DNA of 64,000 nt, taken from contig JAUEDM010000006.1 in the NCBI GenBank assembly GCA_033439685.1, positions 434,001 to 498,000 of the forward strand, given 5' to 3'. The notes below the pieces were generated by a model. That model worked only from the letters and a program-made list of their open reading frames with translations. It had not been told where the DNA came from and ran no database searches. This DNA is from Apodospora peruviana (taxonomy: Eukaryota; Ascomycota; Sordariomycetes; Sordariales; Lasiosphaeriaceae). Each line of letters starts with the position of its first letter. Position 1 is the first letter of the stretch. A program made the translations under genes and the position numbers. Of the stretch, positions 51,409 to 62,664 are shown piece after piece.

Positions 51409-53470
51409 TTGAAGGAGTGATGGATCAGGCTCTGCGACAAGGAACGAACCAGCACTGTATCGAGCTTTGTGCGCTGTTAAAAAGCCTGAGTAGCCACTCA
51501 TGTTTGTTGGCGCATCAAGTTCGAGGTCAGCAGCTCCCTCCAGGACGGCTTGGAATGGCTTCAAGTTGGTAAAATTATGGGGAACGGACTGCCTGAGACC
51601 ACAAAGACATGCGAGATTGCAACTTCTTTTTCTCAATGTGGCAGGTCAGCCGATGTATAATTTCTCCGGCGCAGAGCTCGGAACACTCCGCGGTGAGCCT
51701 AGCAGCCGGACTTGGGACATTGGAGGTCAAGCTTCGCGCCCCTTTATCGGCACCTCCAAGTCTTCCAACAATGAGGTAGGCTTATTACTCTGCAGGGGTT
51801 CAGTTATGGCCTCAATGGAGAACCTGGTAGATACCTACCTGCACAGTGCCTCCTACTGTACCAGGATAGGGGAACAGGAAGGAGGATGATTGATCGAAGC
51901 CTCAGCTGTGGGATAGGAAGCTCACGGCCAAGGCCGACGAAAGCGGGATGTTCAGTTACTTGACGGTTTCTGGTTGGCTTGAAGGCACGAAAGCGGCGAA
52001 GTGAACAAACTGGAACGAATCAAGCGTGTGGAGATGCACAGGACTGCAATACCCGTGGGTAACATCGTGTTGCATTGCAATACTACTGAATAATGCAGCT
52101 GGACGCGGTATTAATGGTCGTGAGCATGTTGAGTCTAGTTGCAGCGTCTATGTCGCCATAGAGGCACAGACAAAGATTGGAGCCGACCTCTCGCCGACGG
52201 TTCTTCACTTCAAGCTATTGATCGTGTCACCACGACTTCAGCTCGCTGCCTGGCTTTGGCTAGCACATCAGCCCCGACATGTCACACAGGAACGAAAACG
52301 ACATAGCGTGGTGCTGCAGCCATACCGGCAGGATCTACACGTGCTTCAACACCAGATGCTGTATGTCTTCAAGTTGTCCTGGATCGGTGGTTTATGGCCA
52401 TGGCTGATAATTGATATCAGGCAGCAGTGTCGGGAAAGATGGCTCGTCGTACAGGTCTTCTTTACCGTGACGCAAGCCATCGGCTCAACTATTGTTTTGG
52501 CGCACCTTGTGCAACGTTATCCATACGGAGGCGGGTCTCTCAGGCCGTACCTCAGCCAGCATCATGCACCCGGCATCCCGTCGATTATGCATTCATGATC
52601 TTTGCAGGGGCGACAACAGGATTCTTTTGCCATCGGGACCATGGAAGGTTATTCTATCATTTACATGTCCAATAAGTTCAAGACAAGTCATTATAGAGCA
52701 GCTGTAGGTTTATTAGTAATAAACCTGACTGCATGAAGGATCCAGGTGCATTAACCTAACCCAGTTTGCTGTCCGTACCTTAGCTTCGTTATCTCAGGGT
52801 CTCGGACTAGGAATTTGCTAGGCTGACCGCCACCATGCAGACCAAACGTCGCAGTCGAATGGGCTTGTGAGAACTTGAGAAGGAATCTAAGCTATCTGCT
52901 GGACGCATCGACCCCACATGGCAATATCTGCCGTTGAGAGAAGCTTAAGCGTGGAGAAAGGTATGGCCGCGGCGGCTTCAACCAATATAATGGCTGAGCT
53001 ATGTACGCGCTTCATGTTCTTTTTTCTTTTTTTTTTTTTTGGGGGGGGGGGGGGTCTCGGGTACGTTACCTTTAGGTTGGGCGGCATCCTCGGCCCACGG
53101 GTAGGACAAGATTTGTGTTCGTAGTCAGCAACTGTCTTTCCAGAACATGCAGTAGAACGGCTGGAATGGACTGTCGGTATCCGTTCTTACTGGTCCACTG
53201 TCCTGATCTTGCATCTCGACGATGACCATAGCGTTGCGCCACTCTAGGCAGTCACTTAGACGATATCGCAAGGGGTCATAAGCTGCTTCAAGTCTGGAGT
53301 TTCACGATAGAGCCATCGTCGGCAATAGTCCTTCAACTCGATATTACTAGTACCGCGGGGTTCAGAATGTCGTCCATGCTTTCTTCTTTCCAATCCATCG
53401 TCATTCTACTATCTCAAGTCCACACCGTCAACTTTGCTCATCGTTGGTACTTGCTTGAACTGACGATAGT
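51409..53470. other. Two-kilobase gene-poor region with T14-G14 junction
   Basis: The NmrA-like promoter lies on the left. An ORF at 52026-52598 (190 codons) shows no domain, no signal and poor codon pattern and is not accepted. At 53027-53054 a run of 14 T is joined directly to 14 G. No gene is recognised. Confidence 0.45.
53027..53054. repeat. T14-G14 homopolymer junction
   Basis: Fourteen T followed directly by fourteen G. Confidence 0.95.
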
Positions 53471-54826
53471 ATGTCTGTTGCAACTCCTGTCACGCGTTCG
53501 CCCAGTGATGAGGGCGGCCGTGGGCCTATGATCATGGGCATCATATGGACTGCCATGTCCCTCGCACTCATTGCAGTTACAGCCCGCATCCGCATCCGCC
53601 TCAAGAAAAAGGGGTTGCTCTGGGATGACTGGTTCATGATTGCTGCCGTGGTAAGCCCGCATGTTCTGTGCTGCACTTACTGATAACTGACAAATTGGCG
53701 TCTCCAATAGGTGCTCCAGCTTGTCAACATGAGCGCCATCAGTGTGGCCTACCACCACGGCATGGGCAAGCACGATCGTGATCTCACGTTCGAGCAGAAC
53801 ATTACCATTCTCAAGTGGAGTTGGATCCAGATGATCCCCGGAGCGTGTGCCACCATCCTCGCACGCATATCCGCCGCCATCCTGCTTCATCGCCTTTTCC
53901 ATGTCTACACCTGGTTCGGGCGTTTTCTAGTGTTCTACACGCCTCTCCAGACCATCTGCTGTCTTGTTGTGATCTTTGTCACTTGGCTTCAAGTCACGCC
54001 CATCGAAGGCCTCTGGAACCCCAAGGCGGCGGTGACGCACTGGGATCACAGAATCGCCCAGTATGCCGCCTACTTGGCACAATGTGAGTCTTGATACCGC
54101 TTACCCTTGGGTACATGGCACTAACAAACTCAACAAACAGCTCTCTTTACTATTTCAGACCTGACCTTTGTGCTGTTCCCCACCATCATCATTTGGGGTC
54201 TCAACATGACACTCAAACGCAGGCTCGGGCTCATCATCCTGCTGAGCGTCTCGCTGTTGACGGCTGCTGCGTCCATCCTGAAGACGCTCGTGGTGCAGAA
54301 GCTCTCGTCGCAGACCCCCGAGCCTCAGTACACCAGCAATCTTGCCATCTTGTTCTCGAATCTTGAGCAGATCTCGGTTATCCTCATGGGCTGCGTGCCA
54401 CCGTTGCGCGCAGCCGTGGTAGAGTTTGTTTCCTCTGGCTGGGGTCGTTTGCGCTACTCGTCCTTCACCAGTAGTTTTCGGAGGTATGGCAGCAAGACTA
54501 CCGGCGAGTCGACGACGGGAGACAGGTGTTCAGCTGGAGCAGATTTCTACAATCTCAAGAACGCGCATCTCAGGCTCGGTGGTGGCCGTCGTCTGCATGA
54601 TGTGGAGAGGGGTCAGATTGGTGATTCACTGGGTTTTTGCACCATTACTACCGAAGTGTACCGGCATCCTATCAAGAGTGACTACGAGGGGAAAGATGGA
54701 TCAGATGATAGTAGCAGTGGTTCCAGTAGTCCTGTTCTGGAACTGGGGAATGAAATGACTGCCACTGTACTATATCCTGTTCCTCCACGAAAGGTCCTTT
54801 TGAAAGAAGGCAGAGGTCTCATGTAG
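53471..54826 (+). CDS. Pth11-like / rhodopsin-domain integral membrane receptor
   Basis: Three exons (53471-53650, 53711-54083, 54141-54826; introns 60 and 57 nt) give 412 residues. About seven membrane spans are visible, beginning GPMIMGIIWTAMSLALIAVTARIRIR with the family's RxxxR before WDDWFM. A polar loop (HHGMGKHDRDL) matches the 'GxGxH' region of the fungal rhodopsin-like domain. Later spans include FLVFYTPLQTICCLVVIFVTW and an NLEQISVILMGCVPPLR motif, also typical. A long Ser/Gly/Asp-rich cytosolic tail follows. There is no N-terminal CFEM domain, so this is the non-CFEM class. These receptors sense surface or nutrient cues in Sordariomycetes; ligand unknown. It sits 1 kb from the NRPS-like gene, transcribed towards it. 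Confidence 0.88.
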
Positions 54827-55894
54827 AACTGTGGAACGTGCTCGATGTGAGCACGTGTTTTCACGGAATAATTTACACCCTGTTTGTCCAAAGACCAAGC
54901 TTTGAGAGCATTAAATGGACGCAAAGATTTCTTATCCCTATTTGTCTCATATTAGAACCATGAACTGACATTTCAAAACGCACTCCGTGAGTTCTGACAG
55001 AGCCTTCTTAGGAGGCCGGGCACGCTGACCGTGGAATTTTAGATTGGAAACCGAGATCGGAAGGACAATTTCAGGAATCCGGGGAGCCTGACTCATCACT
55101 TTATTTTCAAGCTGCTGACAGGATACCTAATAGAAGGAAGCTGGCTACAAGTGAGAGACAAGCAAAAAAGACGGAAGGATTCAGTGGACGGGATGACCGC
55201 ATGCATACCTACCGACCTGTGAGAACTCAATATCAACTTAGCTGTGGACCCCACGGCTTCAGCCCGCTGCAGCTAATCATGCAGCATGTTCCCTTCGATC
55301 CAACGTCGCCGTAATAAATAAGGAATGTCTACGCTGGGGCTCGCATGACTGGACTTAAGATATGTCCCATCTGGAACACGAAAGATAACAGACCTCTGCG
55401 CCACTCTCCTACTTTATACATGCCTTATCTAGGACTCTAGGAGTTAGCTTGGTCATGACTTACTCTCCATCATGCCACCCTCACCAAGATACAGAGCATC
55501 AGTCAGATAGCACAAAGCCACTTCGTCGGAGGGTTCTGCCTATTGATAGTACCGTTGCAATAATTCGGTATCTTATCTCGCCGTTTTGGCATAAGAAGAC
55601 ATATATGCACACTTTATATTGCTGCACTATATCCACCCAAGACCTAAAGAATGCTATGGGACATGCAGGCTGGTTGCGGACATGTCCGAAGACCGCTAGC
55701 AGCAGGCAGCCAGGTCAATATTGGAACGCAGGTGAACCAAATCAGGTAGGTTGAAACTGGTCTATACATCCGCTACCTGGCTACATGAATTGTTTGGAGC
55801 ATGACAAATCATGTGTTCCCAATCCGGTGAATTATACCACCTTCTCTATCAAGAAAACCACGACACCAAGAGACTAACCACACTGCATCTCCAT
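54827..55894. other. Convergent 3' region between receptor and NRPS-like genes
   Basis: 1.1 kb where two genes end towards each other. The ORF at 55449-55754 has no support. No gene is seen. Confidence 0.45.
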
Positions 55895-58822
55895 CTAGAT
55901 ACCCCTATCGACCAGAGCCGCCTTTAGCTTCTTCGAGAAGCTCACCACATGGTCCGGCCCAATCATGGTATAGTGCGCACCGTCCACCTCGTGGAAGCGT
56001 GGGGTGGTCCTCGTGAACTGCGACCACTTGCCCACATGGTCGCGCAACCACTCCTCCCGGGACCTGGACACCGCCTTCAGGGGTATCGCGTGGAACACAT
56101 CCATGCTGTCCACCACACCTTCAGGATCATAGTCCACCGCCATGCTCTGCAAGCCGTACGCAACATCAGCCCACCGCGCCAGACTCTCCGGACCGTGGCC
56201 CAGCTCCCGCAGCCTGTCCACATCAGCCACCTGCAGGATGTGCTCCATCGCCTCTTCCCTGGTCTTGTTGCAGTAGTCCGACTGGCGATCGAGGCTCTCA
56301 GCGTAGTCCTCGGTCGTCAGATCCAAAAAGTAGGCCAGGTTAAGCAGGCACATGTTCCAGTTGAGCTGACGCATGCGGTGCTTGATGTGAGGCGGCAGGT
56401 TGAAGCTGCCGAGGAACTTGACAACCCCTACACCATCAGCAAGCTCAAGTCTCTTGGCGACTTCGAAAGCGAGCATCGTCCCGTAGCTGTAGCCGGCCAG
56501 CGCGTACGGGCCTGTGGGCTGCCGCGCGCGGATCACGGCCACGTACGTGTCCACCGCTTCCTCGATAGACGCAAACACTGTCTGGCCTGGCTCGAAGCCT
56601 CGCGCGCGCAGCGCATACAGCGGGCGATCGTCGTCGCTCATGTGGTGGGCTAGTCCGACGAACACGAGCACCTCGCCCACACCGGGATGCACCAGCCAGA
56701 GAGGTGTTTTGGCCCCCTTTGTGCGAAACGTGACCACTGGATCATACGACGAGTTGCCATCGTCACCGCCGTGTTGTGCATGGCCATTCTGTCGTCCAGA
56801 GGATGACGACGTCTTGTCGGGAAACAAGGCTGCGGCCAGTGATCGTGCCGTAGGGTTCTTGATGACGGTAATGATAGGCACCGCGACGCCCAATCTTGTA
56901 TCGATCCGGTGCTTGAGCCGGATGAGATGCATGGACGTAAATCCCAGATCAAAGACGGACGTGTCGATGTCGAAATCGTCCGGTGAACTGCCCAACGTCT
57001 CGGCAAAGTCGTTGATCAGCAGCTCTTCCTGTTCACTCGCCGGTCTTCGTTCCTCGGACCGCGTTTTCACTGCTGAAACTGCCTCGGCGTGCAGCCTCAC
57101 ATCTTGCTCAAATGCACCTCCCTCGAAAAGGATCCTCATTTTGGCGCGCGAGATCTTGCCCAGCGCAGAGGTCGGAAGCAGCGGGACTGACTCTGCTCTC
57201 AGCGCAAACACAAGCGGACGAGACGCCGAGCTAAACATGCACACTTCCACAGCCACCTGGTCGATCTGGGCCCTGATATCTTCTTCCGATTTATCACCTT
57301 GATCAGAAGAAGACAAAGGAACGTAGGCAACGGTAATCTGCTCCGTGTGCGCCGCCCTGGACGGAAACACCACCAACCTCGAAACACGACCGGCCAGCGC
57401 CTGCTCCAGCGCCATCTGGATGTCGGCCGTCACGAACTTGACGCCGTTGATGTTGATCACGTCCGTCGTGCGCCCAATCAGGTTCAGGTTTCCATGTGGG
57501 TCGATCACGGCCTGGTCGCCGGTGCGGAACCAACCGTCCGAGGTAAAGGCCTCCCTCGTGGCTTTGTCGTTGCGGTAGTAGCCCTCAAACACCATCGGCC
57601 CGCGTACCTGGAGCTCGCCTTGCTCGTCCGATTGGGCCAGGACAATAACCTCGTCCGGGGACTTGTTTATGGAGACGGCGACACGCATCTCTGCCCCGGG
57701 AACCGGGGTGCCGAGGGAACAGACTGCATTGCCGTTGGCCATGTCGTAGTTGGGGTTGTCGAGATGGTAGATGCACCCGGCACAGGTCTCGGTCATGCCG
57801 AAACCTGCTGACACGACGTTGCGAGGGGCGCCGTATTGCTGCAGGAGGGTGGCTACAGCGTCGACGGTCTTGACGTCGTTGGCCTCGCCGCCGGATACCA
57901 GCCAGAGAAGGTTGGACAGGTCCCAGTCCTGCTCCGTTGATGAGGATGATAATCCGTGGGTGGTTCCATCGGTCATGGTATTACCGTTCGTCGTAGGAGT
58001 TTGGACGGTCGAGACCAGCTTGGCGAGGAAGAAGTTGGGCGCAAACGAACGAGAGACCCGGTGGTGGCTCAAAAGATCGAGGAATATCCTGGGCGAGGAG
58101 ACGACATCAACGGCGTTGACATGCACCTGGTCAACCCCGAGAAACAAGGCGTGCATGTGGATCTCGATCAAGCCAGCGACGTGGTCCATCCCAATCCAGT
58201 TCAGCATCGGCCGGTCCAGCGGCAGTTTCCGGTGCGCAGACTTACCAGCCACGGAGGCCAGAATCTGTTTGTGCGTGAGTCGAACGGCCTTAGCGTTTCC
58301 GGTGCTGCCCGAAGTCAGCATGAGAGCCGCCAGGTCTCCGGGTTTTGGTTTGGGATCGTCCCCGTCGTGACTGTTCCGGGTCTCGACGGATAAGGCAAGT
58401 TCCCCAATGTCGAACAGGTGCATTCCATGGTCGTTGCCGAACAGGGGAGATGACTTGGACTGGATGAGACAGATTGGGGACTCGAGGAGAGATGCCAGTC
58501 CCTGAATGTGCTGCCGGCGGTGCTCGTCAACATTGCTAAAGGGCGACGAGAGCACCGGTAGTCCATCTGCCAAGAGAACGGCCCAGAACCAGAGAATGGT
58601 GTCCCAATGGTTGTCGAGATGCAGCAAGACTGGACTGTCTTTCTCAAAGTTGGCGAGAGATCGGACAACAGCACTGAATGCCTTGGCTTGGTTGTACAGT
58701 TCCTTGTAAGAAACCACCTTGGGTGTGACAGTGTTGCCAGAGGTATAAATGAAGAGCTGGCCAGAGTTGTCGATCTCGGCTCTGCTCTTCAACAGCTCCT
58801 GTAGGGATTTCCAGGAAGACAT
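55895..58822 (-). CDS. Single-module NRPS-like synthetase (A-T-TE), aryl-alpha-keto-acid type
   Basis: A single exon, 975 residues, the size of the atromentin/aspulvinone/microperfuranone type of synthetases. The adenylation domain (about 1-590) has the A3 core TSGSTGNAKAV at about 168, WIGMDHVAGLIEIHMHALF in the substrate-pocket region, GFGMTETCAG, and GWFRTGDQAV. The thiolation domain (about 605-680) carries DLGFTSMHL with the phosphopantetheine Ser at about 629. The thioesterase (about 700-975) has GYSYG at about 774 and VDGAHYTMI with the His. There is no condensation or reductase domain. Enzymes of this layout (for example TdiA, MicA, AtrA) activate two aryl pyruvates and join them in the TE to quinones, furanones or dioxolanones. 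The specific substrate and product cannot be read safely. An O-methyltransferase is divergent from it. Confidence 0.92.
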   Translation of the reverse strand: MSSWKSLQELLKSRAEIDNSGQLFIYTSGNTVTPKVVSYKELYNQAKAFSAVVRSLANFEKDSPVLLHLDNHWDTILWFWAVLLADGLPVLSSPFSNVDEHRRQHIQGLASLLESPICLIQSKSSPLFGNDHGMHLFDIGELALSVETRNSHDGDDPKPKPGDLAALMLTSGSTGNAKAVRLTHKQILASVAGKSAHRKLPLDRPMLNWIGMDHVAGLIEIHMHALFLGVDQVHVNAVDVVSSPRIFLDLLSHHRVSRSFAPNFFLAKLVSTVQTPTTNGNTMTDGTTHGLSSSSTEQDWDLSNLLWLVSGGEANDVKTVDAVATLLQQYGAPRNVVSAGFGMTETCAGCIYHLDNPNYDMANGNAVCSLGTPVPGAEMRVAVSINKSPDEVIVLAQSDEQGELQVRGPMVFEGYYRNDKATREAFTSDGWFRTGDQAVIDPHGNLNLIGRTTDVININGVKFVTADIQMALEQALAGRVSRLVVFPSRAAHTEQITVAYVPLSSSDQGDKSEEDIRAQIDQVAVEVCMFSSASRPLVFALRAESVPLLPTSALGKISRAKMRILFEGGAFEQDVRLHAEAVSAVKTRSEERRPASEQEELLINDFAETLGSSPDDFDIDTSVFDLGFTSMHLIRLKHRIDTRLGVAVPIITVIKNPTARSLAAALFPDKTSSSSGRQNGHAQHGGDDGNSSYDPVVTFRTKGAKTPLWLVHPGVGEVLVFVGLAHHMSDDDRPLYALRARGFEPGQTVFASIEEAVDTYVAVIRARQPTGPYALAGYSYGTMLAFEVAKRLELADGVGVVKFLGSFNLPPHIKHRMRQLNWNMCLLNLAYFLDLTTEDYAESLDRQSDYCNKTREEAMEHILQVADVDRLRELGHGPESLARWADVAYGLQSMAVDYDPEGVVDSMDVFHAIPLKAVSRSREEWLRDHVGKWSQFTRTTPRFHEVDGAHYTMIGPDHVVSFSKKLKAALVDRGI

Positions 58823-60175
58823 GGCGAAATATTTCTAGAGAGATCAAATGAGATTGATAGGAGGGCTGGTAGAACGGATGAATCTAGAAGATCACACACT
58901 TCGGACTATCTGACCTGAAGCGTAATCACAACGAGCAGCATGATCTAAACAATGAGGGGTTTTGGATTCGCCATCTGGGTACTTATGAGACAGGGGCCAT
59001 GTAGCTTTTGCATATTCGGATACCTACCTAACTAACCCGTACGTGCGTACATACCTACCTATCTTTCCGTCGACCGGGGAACTTATTCCCGCCGGGGAGG
59101 ATAGAAAGTTGTGGAGGGGCTAGATGCTACTGGAAATGGAATCATGATACTCCGCTTTGCGCCACATAAGCACATACATGGGTGCTACAACTTGCCTAGT
59201 TATGAACTGATATTAAGGGAGATATTCCCAAAAGCAGGCAGGCCAGCTTATCTGAACGCTAGGACTTGGAGAATGCGATAGTCCGAGCTCCTATAATACT
59301 ACCACTGAGAGTTGGTGGGCCATACACAAGTTGCAGAGCTATATGCAATGCAAGACTACGGCGTGCTACTCTTATGTCCAGTTCTTATATTTGATCGTCA
59401 AAGTTGCCCATTTATTGTGACAGTTTGGGTCGCGACGTGGTTGCCGCGTCCGATATTGGTGCTTACCTACATGTAGTTCCGGCGTCAGACTAGGTACCTA
59501 CCTACCTTGAGTCGTCCTACATGTCATATTCTGAGTAAGTACCTTACCCACCATCGGGATCTTTTGCATAGTGCCACAATAATACCATGATCAGATATGA
59601 TTTATTGGAACTGTAACTACGCTATTGCGTACAAGAACAAGTTGGACTGGCATGGTGGGTTAACACCAGAGAATTACCACTAGGTAATAAGCCGTTCTTT
59701 GGATTCATGTTCCTGTGGCCACCCCAACAGCTTATACCTTTTGATGACTTGATTTCCGTTTGGGTCTATTCCCAAGAGCCTCTGCGCAGTTAAAGTGTCA
59801 CAGTGTGCATAAAAAGCTGTTGGTACCTTGGTCGGTACCATCCATACTAGTCCTGCAGCGAGTTATCGTCGATAAGCACAGATGCGGCGCATTCGATAGT
59901 ATACCTGCATTGCTGACAGCATGTGTTGCTACTAGTTTCCCTACGGAACCTACGAAATCTTCCGGGAGCTTCTTATTTCCATCCGACTCCATTGATGTAA
60001 CAAGATGATTCCATTGGCATGACTGAGCAACTTATTCGTTCGGTTATTCGTATTTTGCAAACAGTCCAAATGCTTTCTATTTGACCTGCTCTTTCTCAAG
60101 AGTCGGCTTCCGCAGTTCTTCTCACTTCGTTACCACACAGAACCACCAATAAACGCACGCAGCTCAAACCTCGAT
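58823..60175. promoter_or_regulatory. Divergent promoter region of NRPS-like and O-methyltransferase genes
   Basis: Two genes start on opposite strands 1.35 kb apart. CCTACCTA repeats are seen at 59020-59062 and 59495-59513. No gene is recognised. Joint regulation is inferred from arrangement only. Confidence 0.5.
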
Positions 60176-61606
60176 ATGAAAGTTCCCAGTATCTTTGACC
60201 AACTGGCCCAGTTGACAGCGGCGGTCGGGGCAACCCTCGATGATGCTGCTCGTGAGAAGGTCATCGTGGCCTTGCACAAGGCGGCAAACTCGTTGGAGAC
60301 CCCTGAGAACACAATCCACAGATATGGACACATGGTATGAGCGCTCTTCAAGGTTCATGTATTCCGGACCTAAGCTTACTCTTCCCTCAAACGCAGAACC
60401 TTCAGACCGCCTCTGTGAAGATTGGCTTTGACTTGGGCATATTTAAGCTTCTTGCTGCTTCCGAGGGCGGCTTGACTGTCGATGAGGTCTCACAGAAGAC
60501 AGGCGCAGACACTGAGCTGACAAGTATGAAGCCGAGTACCAACTTCATTCCTCAAAAGCATAAGAACAATTAGTAACCCTCTAACAGACCGAATCTTGCG
60601 ATTCCTGGCATCCATCGACGCGGTCGACGAGATCGGCAAGGATCGATACGCCGCGAACCATGTCACCAAGAACCTCACCGAGAAGATGGTCGAGGCAGGC
60701 CTAAGCCACTAGTACGCTACTTTACATCCCCCATAATTATAACCAAGTCTTGTAACTTCTAACAAACCCAAACAAGCTTCCTGACCGCTTCACCACAATA
60801 CCAAGGTCTCCCAGCCTACCTCAAAAAGACGAACTACAAGACCCCAATCGACGAGGTGAACACCTGCTTCCAAGACGTCTGGAACCGGCCCAACGCCTAC
60901 GCCTTGTTCACAGACCACCCCGAGAACCTGACCGCCTTCAACGACTACATGGCCCTGCGCCGGAAGCCAGATCTCACCTGGCTCTCCGTCTATCCCGTCG
61001 CCGAAGAGGCCAAAGACTCGCAATCGGATCCCGACAGACCAGTCTTCGTCAACATTGGCGGTGGAGTCGGCCACCAGTGCGCCCAGTTCAAGGAGAAGTA
61101 TCCCGATCTGGCCGGCCGCGTCATCCTCCAGGACATGCCGCACTCAATTGCCAAGGCTCTGCCGACTCCTGGCGTCGAGAACATGGTCCACGACATTTTC
61201 CAGCCGCAGCCGATCAAGGGTACGCAATTAAATTCTCGGCCGGTTAAGTACTTCAGTTAAACTGACGTTATTCAATGAAACAGGAGCCAAGTTCTACCAC
61301 ATGCGCGGCGTCCTTCACAACCACCCGCCTCACAAAGTCCGCAAGCTTCTCGAGCACATCAAGTCGGTCATGGCGCCAGACTCGGTGCTGCTCGTCGACG
61401 AGATGGTCCTCCCCGAAACGGGCGTGAGCTACGACGTCGCCTCCCTCGACATGACCATGATGGGCGTGTTTGCCAGCCTGGAGCGGACGGAGGCGCAGTG
61501 GCGCGATACCTTCAGAGACGTAGGACTCGAGCTGGTGCGGACGTACACGTACATGCCGCTGATGTATGAGAGCGTCATGGATGTGCGCCTGCCCAAGGTG
61601 GCTTAG
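60176..61606 (+). CDS. Class I SAM-dependent O-methyltransferase
   Basis: Five exons (60176-60334, 60397-60523, 60588-60711, 60777-61219, 61284-61606; introns 62-65 nt, strikingly uniform) give 391 residues. Layout is that of fungal plant-type O-methyltransferases (PF00891): an N-terminal winged-helix dimerisation domain (about 60-140, FDLGIFKLLAASEGGLTVDEV), then a Rossmann domain with VFVNIGGGVGHQ (about 226-237; the usual DxGGG has Asn-Ile instead), VILQDMP, then YHMRGVLHNHP with the catalytic His region and LLVDEMVLPE. It transfers methyl to a phenol or enol hydroxyl. Its neighbour, an A-T-TE synthetase, makes products with such hydroxyls, so it is a likely tailoring enzyme. Confidence 0.93.
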
Positions 61607-62664
61607 CTGCGGTATCTAGGATTAGGATATCATATGTTACTGCTACAGTGCCATGTTGCGTTGTGTGAAAACACAGACAAATGTACTGCAGTAGGTGCGA
61701 AACCTACTGGGCTCAACCTTTTAGAGGAGCAGTGCATTCAACACCATAGCTCAGCCAGTAGTGTGATGGTGGAAATTAAATAGAAAATCGATTTTCTTTG
61801 AGTCTTGAATGAAGTGAGAAAATGCTGCGGTCACCAGCACGATCTATCGTTGTTAATTAATAGTGCCTTTCATCAGCCGCCAGTAACGACCGTCCAACAC
61901 TAACGGTGAGGATCAATCGTTTCAAAAAAAAAAAAAAAAAAGGACATGAAAACGGTGTTGTCGAAAATATTCATTATATACGTATGCTTGTTTTGTAAAA
62001 GCAATAAAAATGCAGCGCAAAACATACAGCACCAGGGATTCGCTGGTCGTCACCGACCCAACTACTAGTCTGGCGATTAGGGGCTTATCTATCGGAGAGC
62101 GGACGGGATCCGGAGTTTTCCACTATCTATGGCCGTATGTACTTATACGCGTTTGAAATTCTGTATTTAGCTGGTGTTCCAAGACCCAGTGTGGCTCCGC
62201 TTCCCATGTATCACCAATGGGCACCCGTAGTGCAAAATGACATGGCAACGATGGACGAGATCACGAACGCGTGACCTGACCGTCTCATGAGATCTAAACA
62301 AGTTGAGATAAACAGATAAAGATATATATGAGGAAGGAGGGGGTATCATAAGACTTTCCCAATCTCGACGTGAGGTACCTTAGATCATGACGGTAGATAA
62401 ATAGAAAGAGTATGAAACAAGGAGAGATAGAAAGCATCGAGACATAAGAAACCCAAATTCCAATCGATTCCGTCGTGGATGCTGCTGCTGCTGCTGCAGC
62501 TGCAGCTGCTGCCATGCATGCCTCTGTCTCAATGCTGCTAACCCGGCCCCCCTCCCTTCTCAATTGGCGCTTCAAGACAAGTACCCCTTCTTCCCTTCCC
62601 AAAAACAAAAAGACTCACGACTAAACGCCTAGATATGCAACAATCTTCTCGCAAGTCCAACATA
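61607..62664. other. Convergent 3' region with A17 run and GCT repeats
   Basis: One kilobase between the O-methyltransferase stop and the TBC-gene stop. An A17 run (61925-61941) and short GCT/GCA repeats (62481-62512) are present. ORFs seen in this stretch consist of repeat-encoded alanine and are rejected. Confidence 0.5.

Noticed and set aside
52026..52598. 190-codon ORF in the 51.4-53.5 kb gap
   Set aside because: No domain match by eye, mixed hydrophobicity without helix pattern, no conserved motif.
53041..53054. G14 run considered as assembly gap filler
   Set aside because: Flanked by normal sequence and similar runs occur elsewhere; no N bases, so treated as real but unverified.
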